Shown one piece after another: positions 27,165 to 36,404 of a DNA stretch of 64,000 nt. Numbering within the stretch: position 1 is the first letter of the stretch; the number at the start of each line of letters is the position of its first letter. The position numbers and the translations under genes were made by a program. Source of the DNA: Serratia sp. PL17 (GTDB lineage: Bacteria; Pseudomonadota; Gammaproteobacteria; Enterobacterales; Enterobacteriaceae); assembly GCF_017832355.1 (NCBI RefSeq), contig NZ_JAFIBY010000001.1, forward strand, positions 1 to 64,000, in the 5' to 3' direction. The notes below the pieces were generated by a model that was not told the origin of the DNA, did no database searches, and was given only the letters and a program-made list of their open reading frames with translations.

Positions 27165-28891
27165 TGCTGCTCCTCCTGATCATAACCTTGCACCAGTTCG
27201 ATAAACGCCTGCTCCATCGACGGATTGGGATTCTCGGCGCTGGCGATCTGGTGCTTGAGATCGTCCGGAGTGCCTGCGGCAATGATCTTGCCGCGGTACA
27301 CCAGCCCAATGCGGTCGCAGTATTCCGCTTCGTCCATAAAGTGGGTGGTGACCATCACGGTCACGCCTTTGTCCACCATGCCATTAATGTGCAGCCAAAA
27401 TTCACGGCGGGTCAGCGGATCGACGCCGGAGGTCGGTTCATCGAGAAACAGAATATCCGGCTCGTGCATAAGTGCGCAGGCCAGCGCTAACCGCTGTTTG
27501 AAGCCAAGCGGCAGCGAATCCGGTGTTTGGTCGAGGATGGGGCCAAAATTGAAGGCGTTGGACATCTCGCCGATTTTTTCGCGCTGCGCCTTGCCGCTCA
27601 GGCCGTAAACCCCGGAGAAAAACTTCAGGTTTTGCGCCACGGTCAGGTTACCGTACAGCGAGAATTTCTGCGCCATATACCCCAAATGCTGGCGAGCCTT
27701 GCCGGAACTGGTTTTGAGATCCATACCCAGCACCAGTGCTTTGCCTTCGGTTGGCACCAATAACCCGCACATCATTTTAAACGTGGTGGATTTACCGGCA
27801 CCGTTCGGGCCCAGCAGGCCAAAAATCTCACCGCGTTGCACTGTGAAGTCCACGTGATCGGTGGCGGCGAAGTCGCCAAATTTCTTTGTCAGCCCCTGCG
27901 CTTCGATCACGGTTTCAGTTTTTTCGCCTTCAACGGTAGGCATGATCTCCGCCAGCGCTGATTTACTGTTCGGTCCACCGCCGAGCAAATCGATAAACGC
28001 ATCTTCAAACCGAGGATCCGCCTCGCTCAATTCGGCGTCCGGCAGATCCAGTGCCTGTAGCAATTGCCGATGATCTTCACCTTCTTTGAGGATCAATCGC
28101 AGGTATTTACCCTGGATCACACCGTCAGTGACTGCAGGCAGACAGATCGCCCGTTGCAGCACGGCCCGGTGATTACCGGCGGGCGGCGCGATCAGCACGG
28201 TGCGCCCAGCCATGCGCTGGGTAAGATCCTGGGGGGCGCCACTAAAGAGCAGCTCGCCCTCATTGAGCAGCAAAACTTCGCGGCACTGTTCAGCTTCGTC
28301 CAAATAAGAGGTGCTCCACAGGATCAACATGCCGTCGTTGGCCAGTTCGTGCACCATGCGCCACAGTTCGCGCCGTGAGATCGGATCGACCCCGACGCCA
28401 GGCTCATCCAGCAGCAGCACCTGCGGCTGCCCGACCAGCGTACAGGCCAGCCCGAGCTTCTGCTTCATGCCGCCGGACAGTTTGCCCGCCAACCGGGTAG
28501 TGAAGCGGGTGAGATCGGTAAATGTCAGCAGCCGATCAAACGTCTGTTTACGCAGATCACCGGTCACACCGCGCAGATCGGCGTAAAGCGTCAGGTTTTC
28601 CATCACCGTCAGATCTTCATACAGGCCAAATTTCTGTGGCATGTAACCGAGGATGGCGTGCAGCTGGCGATCCTGGGCGATCGGATCCAGCCCGGCGACA
28701 CGCAGTGTGCCGCTACTGGGTTTCAGTAGCCCTGCCAGCATACGCAGCAGGGTGGTTTTACCCGCGCCGTCTGGGCCAACCAGCCCGGTGACGGCACCGC
28801 TGGTCAGTCGGGTGGTGAGGCTGGCGACCGCCGGCTTTTCCAATGTCGGGAAACGTTTTTCCAGCGCTTCAAGTTCAATCACCTGTTCCAT
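27161..28891 (-). CDS. ybhF: Tandem ABC ATPase YbhF
   Basis: A 576-residue fusion of two nucleotide-binding domains (E. coli 578). Domain 1: Walker [10 protein letters not shown] (about 36), signature [10 protein letters not shown], Walker B VLLLDEPG. Domain 2: Walker [10 protein letters not shown] (about 365), a divergent signature [10 protein letters not shown] and Walker [19 protein letters not shown]. The altered second signature is the same in E. coli, so the sites are naturally asymmetric. The start ATG 28891 ([14 protein letters not shown]) matches the homologue; the frame runs upstream into ybhG antisense-free sequence but has no similarity there. It follows ybhG by 10 bases. Confidence 0.94.
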   Translation of the reverse strand: MEQVIELEALEKRFPTLEKPAVASLTTRLTSGAVTGLVGPDGAGKTTLLRMLAGLLKPSSGTLRVAGLDPIAQDRQLHAILGYMPQKFGLYEDLTVMENLTLYADLRGVTGDLRKQTFDRLLTFTDLTRFTTRLAGKLSGGMKQKLGLACTLVGQPQVLLLDEPGVGVDPISRRELWRMVHELANDGMLILWSTSYLDEAEQCREVLLLNEGELLFSGAPQDLTQRMAGRTVLIAPPAGNHRAVLQRAICLPAVTDGVIQGKYLRLILKEGEDHRQLLQALDLPDAELSEADPRFEDAFIDLLGGGPNSKSALAEIMPTVEGEKTETVIEAQGLTKKFGDFAATDHVDFTVQRGEIFGLLGPNGAGKSTTFKMMCGLLVPTEGKALVLGMDLKTSSGKARQHLGYMAQKFSLYGNLTVAQNLKFFSGVYGLSGKAQREKIGEMSNAFNFGPILDQTPDSLPLGFKQRLALACALMHEPDILFLDEPTSGVDPLTRREFWLHINGMVDKGVTVMVTTHFMDEAEYCDRIGLVYRGKIIAAGTPDDLKHQIASAENPNPSMEQAFIELVQGYDQEEQQ

Positions 28892-28901
28892 CACCACCCC
28901 C

Positions 28902-29888
28902 TTAAGGTTTGGCAAAGCGAACGGTGACCGGCATTCCCTGGCGCAATGCATCATCGGCGTCAGTGACGATAACGCGTAGCCGGTACACCAAATCGGTGCG
29001 CAGGTCCGGCGTTTCCACGCTTTTCGGCGTGAATTCAGCAGTGGGCGACACAAAGCCGATTTTGCCGTGATACGGCTTGTTTGGCCGGCTGTCAGTATAA
29101 ATTTCCAGTTCGGTGCCGGGGGCTGCTTTGCCCAGACTGACTTCGTTGACATAGGCGCGCACCCACACCGGGCGCGTCAGCGACAGGGTAAATACAGTGC
29201 CACCGGCGGCAAGCATGCTGCCCGGTTCGACCGCACGGGTCAGCACCGTGCCCGCTGACGGGGAAACCAGACGGGTATCTTGTAAATTCAGCTGCGCCTG
29301 AGCCAGCGCGGCTTCGCTTTGCGCAAGGTTAGCTTTGGCTTCTTCAATCTCCTGTGGGCGGTTACCGCTCAGGTATTGCGATAGCTTGTCTTTCGACGCT
29401 TGCAGGTTGGCCAGGGCTTGATTGCGTGAGGTACGGGCATCTTCCAGCGCGTCGGCGGAGGTGGCGTTTTTTGCCCACAGCCCTTGTTGCCGCTTCAGGA
29501 AGCTATCGGCGTAGTTAAAGGCCGACAGACGTTGAGCCACTTCTGAGCGTACCTGCGCAATTTCCTCGGCGCGATAACCGGCCAGCAGCAGTGCCAGCTT
29601 GGCTTTGGCGCTACCCACATTAGCCTGCGCCTGCTGCAATGCGTTGAGGTATGGGGCATCGTCCAGTTTGCCAAGCAATTGCCCAGGCTGGAGGGTATCG
29701 CCTTCATCGATCGTCAGCGACGCCAGCCGCCCATCAACACGGAATCCCAAATTCACTGTGCGAATATCTACGTTGCCGTACAGCGTCAGCGGTTTTTCTT
29801 GCTGCTGTTGGTAATACCAAACCCCGTAAATGGCCGCGGCGATAAGTACAATAACTGCAACAATGAGGGCACTGCGTTTCTTATTCAT
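28902..29888 (-). CDS. ybhG: Membrane-fusion (HlyD-family) protein YbhG
   Basis: A 328-residue periplasmic adaptor anchored by an N-terminal helix (about 7-26, [20 protein letters not shown]). The first biotinyl-lipoyl half is at about 40-75 ([20 protein letters not shown]), a long alpha-helical coiled coil of Ala/Gln-rich repeats spans about 75-205, and the second lipoyl half and beta-barrel follow ([20 protein letters not shown]). It links the YbhFSR transporter to an outer-membrane channel, probably TolC, encoded elsewhere. It lies 18 bases after cecR. Confidence 0.93.
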   Translation of the reverse strand: MNKKRSALIVAVIVLIAAAIYGVWYYQQQQEKPLTLYGNVDIRTVNLGFRVDGRLASLTIDEGDTLQPGQLLGKLDDAPYLNALQQAQANVGSAKAKLALLLAGYRAEEIAQVRSEVAQRLSAFNYADSFLKRQQGLWAKNATSADALEDARTSRNQALANLQASKDKLSQYLSGNRPQEIEEAKANLAQSEAALAQAQLNLQDTRLVSPSAGTVLTRAVEPGSMLAAGGTVFTLSLTRPVWVRAYVNEVSLGKAAPGTELEIYTDSRPNKPYHGKIGFVSPTAEFTPKSVETPDLRTDLVYRLRVIVTDADDALRQGMPVTVRFAKP

Positions 29889-29906
29889 AACACTCCCTGC
29901 CTGAAT

Positions 29907-30596
29907 TTACGCGCCATAGCGTTGGCGCAGCCCATTAACCAGAATTTCAATGTGTTCAGCCAACACTTCGCTGATTTGATCCGCCTCGGCGGTGCCGATT
30001 TGCTGCCAGCCAGCCTGCCGGCGTACGGTTTCCCTCGCCACGCGGAACGACAACACTTCGCCGATCAGTGCGTGGGTATGCAGCACGATTTTGGTCGAAT
30101 GCGGGTCGATGCCTGTGTAGGCCGCCAGCAGTCGGCAAAGCTTGTCATGCAAGGGGGCGACCACTTGTTGGTGAATCAGAGGATAGGCGTCAGTGGGGGA
30201 AAGCTGCTCACGCGACATAATCTTGCTGAGGTTGAGCGTCTGCGGTTGCGTCATCAGGTCGCTGAATGCCAGTAGGCCGCGTTTAAGGTGCTCGAGGTAG
30301 TATTCCCGCGGGCGTTCGGCCTCTGGCAACTGCCAGAAGCGATCAATCTCGTCGGCCAGGGGGCGAAATGCCTGCTGGATAAAGTCGGCAATCCACTGTG
30401 CGACGGCCAGGTAAAGGCCCTCTTTGGAATTGAAGTAGTAGGTGATGGCCGCGATATTGTGCCCGGCGCGCTGCGCAATATCTCGGGTGGTGGCACCCTG
30501 AATGCCGTATTCACCGAACATCTCGATGGCGGCGGCGATCAGCTGCTGGCGTGCCTGTTCACCGCGAGCCCGGCTGGCCGTTTGATTGTTTGGCAT
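29907..30596 (-). CDS. cecR: TetR-family regulator CecR
   Basis: A 229-residue TetR repressor (E. coli CecR/YbiH 223). The helix-turn-helix is at about 30-55 (GIQGATTRDIAQRAGHNIAAITYYFNSKEGLYLA, in parts), and a C-terminal ligand domain includes LNLSKIMSREQLSPTDAYPLIHQQ. In E. coli CecR represses its own ybhGFSR operon and rhlE. The gene is divergent from rhlE, and the gap holds a perfect inverted repeat at 30611-30638, 14 bases from the cecR start. Confidence 0.93.
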   Translation of the reverse strand: MPNNQTASRARGEQARQQLIAAAIEMFGEYGIQGATTRDIAQRAGHNIAAITYYFNSKEGLYLAVAQWIADFIQQAFRPLADEIDRFWQLPEAERPREYYLEHLKRGLLAFSDLMTQPQTLNLSKIMSREQLSPTDAYPLIHQQVVAPLHDKLCRLLAAYTGIDPHSTKIVLHTHALIGEVLSFRVARETVRRQAGWQQIGTAEADQISEVLAEHIEILVNGLRQRYGA

Positions 30597-30610
30597 TGAT
30601 GACGCTCGCT

Positions 30611-30638
30611 AAAGTTAATCAATCATATGATTAACTTT
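30611..30638. promoter_or_regulatory. CecR operator between cecR and rhlE
   Basis: AAAGTTAATCA (30611-30621), spacer ATCATA, TGATTAACTTT (30628-30638): a perfect 11-base inverted repeat, the right size for a TetR dimer. It lies in the 302-base gap shared with rhlE, about 260 bases from the rhlE start. Apart from this site and the RhlE leader I see nothing else in the gap. Confidence 0.8.
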
Positions 30639-30898
30639 ATGCCAGATTGCACGAAATGCAATCAGTAACCGTGATTTATTTAAGGGCTTTTTTTCGGACT
30701 AGGCTGAATTCTCGGCATATTGTGCTCTGAGTCACTTAAATTACGTTTTCTTGTTCGACTTCTGCTACAATCGCCCGCTTGGTGCACTGCAGTTTGTGCC
30801 AATCCCTCGTGGTCATGCTTAATGTCCCGTCTGATAATCCTCCCAGGAAACTGCACCGAACACTGTTAGGTTAGGGGGGATCTGGAGTTTTTCTCTTT

Positions 30899-32260
30899 AT
30901 GTCATTTGAAACCCTCGGCTTAAGTGCTGAAATTCTGCGCGCTGTTGAAGAACAGGGCTATCGCGAACCTACGCCAATTCAACGCCAGGCGATTCCTGTC
31001 GTATTGGAAGGTCGTGACCTGATGGCCAGCGCCCAGACCGGTACCGGTAAAACCGCTGGCTTTACCCTGCCGCTGCTACAGCTGCTGAGTAAGCATGATC
31101 ATGCGGTCAAAGGTCGCCGTCCTGTGCGTGCACTGATCCTGACGCCAACCCGTGAATTGGCGGCGCAGATCGGCGAAAACGTCGAATCCTACAGCAAATA
31201 TCTGCGTCTGCGTTCGCTGGTGGTATTTGGCGGCGTGAGCATCAACCCGCAGATGATGAAACTGCGTGGCGGTGTTGATGTTTTGGTGGCAACACCAGGC
31301 CGTCTGCTGGATCTGGAACACCAACGTGCGGTTGACCTGTCCAAAGTTGAAATTCTGGTGCTGGACGAAGCGGACCGCATGCTGGATATGGGCTTTATCC
31401 ATGATATCCGTCGCGTGTTGGCCAAGCTGCCTGCCAAGCGTCAGAACCTGCTGTTCTCTGCGACCTTCTCCGACGACATTAAAGCATTGGCTAACAAGCT
31501 GCTGCATAACCCGGCATCGGTTGAAGTGGCGCGTCGTAATACCGCGTCCGAGCAAATAGAACAGAGCGTGCACTTCGTTGATAAGAAGCGTAAGCGGGAA
31601 CTGCTGTCCCAGATGATCGGTGAAGGTGACTGGAAGCAAGTGTTGGTGTTCAACCGCACCAAGCACGGCGCTAACCACCTGGCCGAACAGCTGAACAAAG
31701 ACGGCATCACTGCCGCAGCCATCCACGGCAACAAAAGCCAGGGCGCCCGTACCCGTGCATTGGCCGATTTTAAAGATGGCAAAATTCGTGTGTTGGTGGC
31801 GACAGACATCGCGGCGCGCGGGTTGGACATCGACCAACTGCCACACGTGGTGAACTACGAGCTGCCGAACGTACCGGAAGACTATGTACACCGCATTGGC
31901 CGTACCGGCCGTGCAGAACGTACCGGTGAGGCTATCTCGCTGGTGTGTGTGGATGAGCACAAACTGCTGCGTGATATCGAACGTCTGCTGAAGCGTGAAA
32001 TTCCGCGTATTGCCCTGCCAGGCTACGAGCCGGATCCAAGCATCAAGGCGGAGCCTATCATCAATGGCCGTCAGGGTGGCGGACGTGGTGCTCCACGCGG
32101 CAACGGCGGTGGTCAGCGTTCCGGTAACGGCGGTGGCCAGCGCAGCGGCAATGGCGGCCAGCGTGAAAATCGCGGTGGTGGCAGCGCCCGCCCGCAGGGT
32201 GATGGCAAGCCGCGTTCAGGTGCGCCTTCGCGCCGTCCGCGCAGCCGCCCAGCGGAGTAA
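30899..32260 (+). CDS. rhlE: ATP-dependent RNA helicase RhlE
   Basis: A DEAD-box helicase involved in ribosome maturation and RNA turnover. It has 453 residues (E. coli 454). Motifs: Q motif [11 protein letters not shown] (about 21), Walker A AQTGTGKT (about 45), PTRELA, VATPGR, DEAD (about 155), FSATF, and HRIGRTGR (about 329). The C-terminal tail (about 385-453) is a low-complexity Arg/Gly/Asn region with three near-identical NGGGQRSG repeats, typical of RNA-binding tails in RhlE. GGAG stands 11 bases before the ATG. CecR regulation is likely. Confidence 0.96.
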   Translation: MSFETLGLSAEILRAVEEQGYREPTPIQRQAIPVVLEGRDLMASAQTGTGKTAGFTLPLLQLLSKHDHAVKGRRPVRALILTPTRELAAQIGENVESYSKYLRLRSLVVFGGVSINPQMMKLRGGVDVLVATPGRLLDLEHQRAVDLSKVEILVLDEADRMLDMGFIHDIRRVLAKLPAKRQNLLFSATFSDDIKALANKLLHNPASVEVARRNTASEQIEQSVHFVDKKRKRELLSQMIGEGDWKQVLVFNRTKHGANHLAEQLNKDGITAAAIHGNKSQGARTRALADFKDGKIRVLVATDIAARGLDIDQLPHVVNYELPNVPEDYVHRIGRTGRAERTGEAISLVCVDEHKLLRDIERLLKREIPRIALPGYEPDPSIKAEPIINGRQGGGRGAPRGNGGGQRSGNGGGQRSGNGGQRENRGGGSARPQGDGKPRSGAPSRRPRSRPAE

Positions 32261-32282
32261 ATTGCGCTGCTGTCAGCGAATA

Positions 32283-32313
32283 AAAAGCCACCGTTTACGG
32301 TGGCTTTTTTTTA
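32283..32313. terminator. Bidirectional terminator between rhlE and the HlyD gene
   Basis: AAAGCCACCG, TTTA loop, CGGTGGCTTT, followed by TTTTTT on the plus strand and preceded by AATAAA, which gives a T-rich tail on the minus strand. It serves the convergent rhlE and efflux transcripts. Confidence 0.9.
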
Positions 32314-32339
32314 TCAAAAAATCAGGATGATGCCCAATA

Positions 32340-33368
32340 TCAGCGCATCTCAAGTTCCGGTACGACCGACATACCGACGCGCAGCCGCGCCAACGCCGGC
32401 TGATTGGGCTCCAGCAGAATTTTCACCGGCAGGCGTTGCACCACTTTGGTGTAGTTGCCGGTGGCGTTATCGGCGCTGATGGCGGCAAACGTGGAGCCTG
32501 TTGCGGGCGCAATGCTGTCTACGTGGCCCCGTAATGTCACCCCAGGCAGCGCATCTACGCTGATCGACACCGGCTGGCCGGCAGAGACGTTGGCCAGCTG
32601 GGTTTCCAGAAAGTTGGCGACCACATAGCTTTGTTGCAGCGGTACCACCGCCAGCAAGCGTGTTCCTGCGGAGACCCAGGCACCCTGACGTACCGCGCGC
32701 TGGCCGACAGTGCCGCCAATTGGGGCAACAATCCGCGTATAGGAAAGGTTCAGACGTGCCTGATCAACGCTGGCCTGTGAGGCGGCAATGTTCGCTTCTG
32801 CCTGTTTCCGGCTGGCCTGCAACACGCCAACCTCCTTGCGTGCAGACACCACGGCGGCCTGGTTCTGTTTCAACTGCGCTGCGGCGGTTTGCATCACGGA
32901 AGCGGATTTTTGCTGTTCATCCGCGGTGGCAGTACCGGTTTTTAACAACCGGCGATAGCGATCGGCATTTTGTCCGGCATAGTTAAGCGTAGCCTGGCTC
33001 GCGCTGACGCTGGCTTCTTGCTGAGCAATATTGGCCTGTTGTTGATCCAGCTGTGCTTGAATGCTGGTGAGTTTGGCCTGGCTAATTTGCAGATTGGCCT
33101 GTGCCGTTTCCAGCGCAACGCGGTAATCCTGGTCGTCGATGGTTGCCAGCACTTCACCGGCTTTCACCTGCTGATTATCACCGACATTCACGCTGCGGAT
33201 ATAACCGGAAATTTTGGGGGCCACCAGCGTGTAATCAGCACTGACTACCGCGTCATCGGTACGAAAATGATGACGATTGAGAGAGGCACGAATAAAGAAA
33301 GCGATAGCCAGCAGGACTAACAGCAGCAACGTCAAAGTTAAGGTTCGTTTTGCAGGGGTGAAGCTCAT
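32340..33368 (-). CDS. EmrA-like membrane-fusion protein
   Basis: A 342-residue HlyD-family adaptor with an N-terminal anchor (about 8-27, LTLTLLLLVLLAIAFFI), a first lipoyl half (APKISGYIRSVNVGDNQQVKAGEVLATIDD in parts, about 50-80), a long Gln/Ala-rich hairpin (about 85-205) and a second lipoyl half with IVAPIGGTVGQRAVRQG. It follows the MFS gene by 2 bases in the same operon, so it should couple that 14-helix exporter to an outer-membrane factor, EmrAB-TolC fashion. The order MFS then adaptor is the reverse of emrAB. No outer-membrane factor gene is present. Confidence 0.88.
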   Translation of the reverse strand: MSFTPAKRTLTLTLLLLVLLAIAFFIRASLNRHHFRTDDAVVSADYTLVAPKISGYIRSVNVGDNQQVKAGEVLATIDDQDYRVALETAQANLQISQAKLTSIQAQLDQQQANIAQQEASVSASQATLNYAGQNADRYRRLLKTGTATADEQQKSASVMQTAAAQLKQNQAAVVSARKEVGVLQASRKQAEANIAASQASVDQARLNLSYTRIVAPIGGTVGQRAVRQGAWVSAGTRLLAVVPLQQSYVVANFLETQLANVSAGQPVSISVDALPGVTLRGHVDSIAPATGSTFAAISADNATGNYTKVVQRLPVKILLEPNQPALARLRVGMSVVPELEMR

Positions 33369-33370
33369 GG

Positions 33371-34978
33371 TTATGATCCTGATGTTTTTGGAACTAAAGG
33401 TAAAAGCGTTTGCGGTGGATAGACCCGCTTCGGCAACCAGGCGGTCAACAGCACCAGCAGCAGGGCGAAACCAATAATCAGCAGATAGGCGTCACTGATG
33501 CTGAGGATCACCGCCTGATGTTTTAGCAGCGTCGAAAAATGCCCAAGATTTTCCGCTGAACTGACCGAACCATCCGGCAACAGGGGCATAGCACCGCTGG
33601 CGCGATCGGCGTTCTCTGCCGTCATCAACCACGGGTGATTGCCCAACCGATCAACCAGCACCTGAGAGTGAAATTTCTCCCGGTGGGTAATAACGTTTTC
33701 TACCAGGCAGCTTGCCGCCACGGCGGAAAAACCGCGCACGGTGTTAAACATTGCCGAGGCAAAGGGGCCTTCTGGGGCCATGATCACGCTGGTAGACGTC
33801 ATTAACACCGGTAAAATCATCATCGGTTGGCCAAACGCCTGGAGGCTTTGGATCAGCCAGAAATTTTGTCGCGCCCAGTCGTCTGTCAACTGCATTCCGA
33901 GCAGACAAGAGCAGGCTATTAGCGCAGCACCGAGGGTCAGTACCCAGCGGGCATCTATCCAGCGCAGGTTCAACAGGGTGGCGATTAAAGGCGCGATGAC
34001 CAATTGTGGCAAGCCAACGGCCAACGCCAAGGGGGCGAATTGCACGGTGCGAAAGCCTTCCACCTGCGAAAAGTAAAAGGATGGCAGCATCGAGCCTGAC
34101 AGCGCCAGCAACAGCACGCCAGCCAGCGTCAGCAGGCTATAAGAAAGATTTATTCGCTGCAGTAGTTGCAGTTTTAGCAGTGGCAACGGATGGAACCATT
34201 CGTTGATCAAAAATACCACCAACAGCGCAATAGAAACCGGCAACATCAGGCTGATCAATGGCGAATTGAACCAGTCGAGTCGTTCTCCCTGGGTTAGCGA
34301 AAGAATCAACAGCGCGATGCCACTACAGCCGGTGATCATGCCGAACAGATCGATTTGACGAAAACGTTCCAGGCGCAAAGGATCCTGCGGCAACCCCCAA
34401 CTTATCAATAAGAAGGCGATCAGACACAGCGGGATCGCTTGCCAAAAGACAAACTGCCAGCCCAGATTGTCGGTCCATAACGCCGCCAGCGGTGCGGCGA
34501 CATTGGGGCCAAAGGTGGCAGTGAGCGCATAGGCGGCCAGCCCGTAAAGCTTGATGGTGGGGGGCAGAAAACGCAGCGCCACTGTCATCAGCAAGGGGGG
34601 CAATGCGCCGCCAAAAAGACCTTGCACGACGCGCAACACAATAAACAGCCCAGGGTCTGTGATTAACGGCTGGATTACGCCGACGGCGGCAAAACCGCCG
34701 ATCACCACCAGAGCAAAGCGGCGCAGCGAGAAGGTCACGGCAAACCAAGGGGCGATCATCATGGCCGAGACTTCCGCCGCCTGATAAACCGAGGTGATCC
34801 AACTGCCTTGATCGAAACCTATACCGATAGCCGTACGGATATCTGCCAGCGCCAGATCGCTTGTCCTGTCATTCAATCCAGAGGTCAAGGCGGCAATCAG
34901 CACGCCCACCAGCCCTAATGCCAGACGCAGAGTGAAAGGATGCGGCGCAGCGGCGGGGGGCGCAGGCTGAGCGTTCAT
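33371..34978 (-). CDS. DHA2-type MFS drug exporter
   Basis: A 535-residue major facilitator of the 14-helix DHA2 family. From ATG 34978 it begins MNAQPAPPAAAPHPFTLRLA, then the first helix LGLVGVLIAALTSGLN, and GSWITSVYQAAEVSAMMIAPWF, the region corresponding to DHA2 motif A/D1. The frame extends to 35188 but that part runs through the operator repeats. It faces the IclR gene across 159 bases that contain repeated TACATTGTG motifs, so regulation by that IclR protein is likely. The substrate is unknown; the EmrB relationship suggests hydrophobic acids or uncouplers. Confidence 0.88.
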   Translation of the reverse strand: MNAQPAPPAAAPHPFTLRLALGLVGVLIAALTSGLNDRTSDLALADIRTAIGIGFDQGSWITSVYQAAEVSAMMIAPWFAVTFSLRRFALVVIGGFAAVGVIQPLITDPGLFIVLRVVQGLFGGALPPLLMTVALRFLPPTIKLYGLAAYALTATFGPNVAAPLAALWTDNLGWQFVFWQAIPLCLIAFLLISWGLPQDPLRLERFRQIDLFGMITGCSGIALLILSLTQGERLDWFNSPLISLMLPVSIALLVVFLINEWFHPLPLLKLQLLQRINLSYSLLTLAGVLLLALSGSMLPSFYFSQVEGFRTVQFAPLALAVGLPQLVIAPLIATLLNLRWIDARWVLTLGAALIACSCLLGMQLTDDWARQNFWLIQSLQAFGQPMMILPVLMTSTSVIMAPEGPFASAMFNTVRGFSAVAASCLVENVITHREKFHSQVLVDRLGNHPWLMTAENADRASGAMPLLPDGSVSSAENLGHFSTLLKHQAVILSISDAYLLIIGFALLLVLLTAWLPKRVYPPQTLLPLVPKTSGS

Positions 34979-35026
34979 AGTATGACTCCAGAAACGAAAC
35001 TTACGATGCACTGTATTGTATGGCGA

Positions 35027-35112
35027 TACATTGTGACGCATGCTACATTGTGATGCGTTGTATTGCAATGTGGTACATCGTGCCGACGGCCAGAAAAAAA
35101 TGTTACAGTGTG
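35027..35112. promoter_or_regulatory. Repeated TACATTGTG motifs between the exporter and the iclR-type gene
   Basis: TACATTGTG at 35027-35035 and 35044-35052, TACATCGTG at 35074-35082 and TACAGTGTG at 35104-35112, all on the plus strand at intervals of 17, 30 and 30 bases, with related GATGCACTGTATTGTATGG just to the left. They fill the divergent promoter region and are probably regulator sites. Confidence 0.55.
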
Positions 35113-35137
35113 GCCAAAAGTAAGGAAAAGAACCCCT

Positions 35138-35917
35138 ATGTCTGAACCCTCTACATGCTGCGATGACGAAAGAACCGGCGGAATTCAAGTCATTACCCGT
35201 GCAGCGAAAATTCTCGATGCGCTGGGCGCAAAGCCAAATGGCATGAGCCTGGGCGAAATTGCGCTGGCGGTCGATCTGCCGCGTTCAACCGTACAACGTA
35301 TTGTCAACGCGCTTGATTCTGTGCAGTTGGTGCGAGGCGGTGCCGGTGGCGTGCGTCTGGGGCCGTCGTTGCTGCGGCTGATTGCCAGCGTGCACACCGA
35401 AATGGTCGCGATTGCGACGCCCTGGCTACAGGCATTGAGTGACGCGACTGGCGAGACGGTTTCGCTGGGACGCGCCAGTGGCCTACAGTTGGCGGTGGTG
35501 CACTACATTGTTGCGGATCGCGAGCTGCGGGTGGTACCGCGCATCGGTATGAATCTGCCGCTGTACAGCACCTCCGGCGGACGCGCGCTGTTAGCGCTGA
35601 ACAGCGATGATGCGGCCCGGGAGTTGCTGGGGGAGGCCTATATGGCGGTGACCGATATGACGGTGCGTGATTTCCCGGCATTGCTGGAACGCCTGACCGA
35701 AATACGCCGCACCGGCCTGTCCTACGATCGGGAAGAAACGCTGGAAGGTGTCTCCACCATGGCGGTGGCTATCGACACCATTCTGGGGCGCTTCTCCATC
35801 AGTTTGTTAGTACCCAGCACGCGTTTGGCCAAGAATGAAGCTCGCTTCCGCGAGGAAATCCTTAAGTGTAAAGACGCGCTGATCGACGAGATTGGCAAGG
35901 TCGCGTCGCGAGATTAA
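35138..35917 (+). CDS. IclR-family transcriptional regulator
   Basis: A 259-residue regulator from ATG 35138 (AAGGAA 11 bases upstream). The winged helix-turn-helix is at about 15-75 (QVITRAAKILDALGAKPNG, then LGEIALAVDLPRSTVQRIVNAL) and the IclR effector domain at about 85-250 (GETVSLGRASGLQLAVVHYI, TSGGRALLAL, GLSYDREETLEGVSTMAVAI). The extra Cys pair at the N-terminus (STCCDDE) is unusual. It begins a run with usp (12-base gap) and a 2-hydroxyacid dehydrogenase (25-base gap), and is divergent from the efflux pair. Ligand unknown; possibly an aromatic or sugar acid. Confidence 0.88.
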   Translation: MSEPSTCCDDERTGGIQVITRAAKILDALGAKPNGMSLGEIALAVDLPRSTVQRIVNALDSVQLVRGGAGGVRLGPSLLRLIASVHTEMVAIATPWLQALSDATGETVSLGRASGLQLAVVHYIVADRELRVVPRIGMNLPLYSTSGGRALLALNSDDAARELLGEAYMAVTDMTVRDFPALLERLTEIRRTGLSYDREETLEGVSTMAVAIDTILGRFSISLLVPSTRLAKNEARFREEILKCKDALIDEIGKVASRD

Positions 35918-35929
35918 CCGGAGAAGGTA

Positions 35930-36379
35930 ATGAAAACACTGTTGGTCGCGGTTGATAACTCCGCCAATGCGCGCAAAGTCATTTCACTGGCTGCTGAACA
36001 GGCATTGGCTCAACAGGCGGCGGTCGTGGTGTTGTGCTGCGTAGACCTTAGCTATTCCATTGCCGGTCCGTATGACATTGAAGCGGGTGAAGATCCGGCG
36101 GATTTTGGTTGCGCACTGGATGAACAACAGGCCGCTGCCACTGTGGTACGCCAGGCGCTGAACGAGCTGCAAGGCGCGGGCGTCAATGCGCGTGGGCGTG
36201 TCGTCGCCGGTGAACCGGCAGAAACCATTGTTGCCCAGGCTAATGCGCTGAACGCGACGATGATAATTATGGGTCGCCGCCATCTTTCCCCCTTTAGACG
36301 ACTGTTGAAAGGGTCGCATAGCGCCTTGGTGATTGAAAATGCCGATTGCCCGGTATTGGTTGACGTGCGTGCCGACTGA
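35930..36379 (+). CDS. Universal stress protein (UspA family)
   Basis: A 149-residue single Usp domain. The start KTLLVAVDNSANARKVISLA is the usual first strand and helix, and the nucleotide-binding motif G-x2-G-x9-G-S appears as MGRRHLSPFRRLLKGSHSAL near residues 110-129, with the first Gly positions partly changed (G-R-R-H). It ends in the family's CPVLVDV. AGAAGG precedes the ATG. Its place between a regulator and a dehydrogenase suggests a stress or ligand-sensing role in that operon, but this is inference. Confidence 0.85.
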   Translation: MKTLLVAVDNSANARKVISLAAEQALAQQAAVVVLCCVDLSYSIAGPYDIEAGEDPADFGCALDEQQAAATVVRQALNELQGAGVNARGRVVAGEPAETIVAQANALNATMIIMGRRHLSPFRRLLKGSHSALVIENADCPVLVDVRAD

Positions 36380-36404
36380 CTGTGTTTGATCCCTGGAGCC
36401 TAAG

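Noticed and set aside
27161-29152. ybhF starting at 29152
   Set aside because: The extra 87 codons overlap ybhG in another frame and have no similarity; ATG 28891 fits E. coli YbhF.
31076-31960. 294-codon antisense frame in rhlE
   Set aside because: Shadow of a strongly codon-biased gene; the His/Gln-rich translation is typical of such artefacts.
32060-32260. Tandem GGTGGC-type repeats in the 3' part of rhlE as a DNA repeat element
   Set aside because: They encode the Arg/Gly-rich tail that RhlE proteins normally carry.
33371-35188. MFS exporter starting at 35188
   Set aside because: The extension runs through the divergent promoter and its repeated motifs into the IclR gene.
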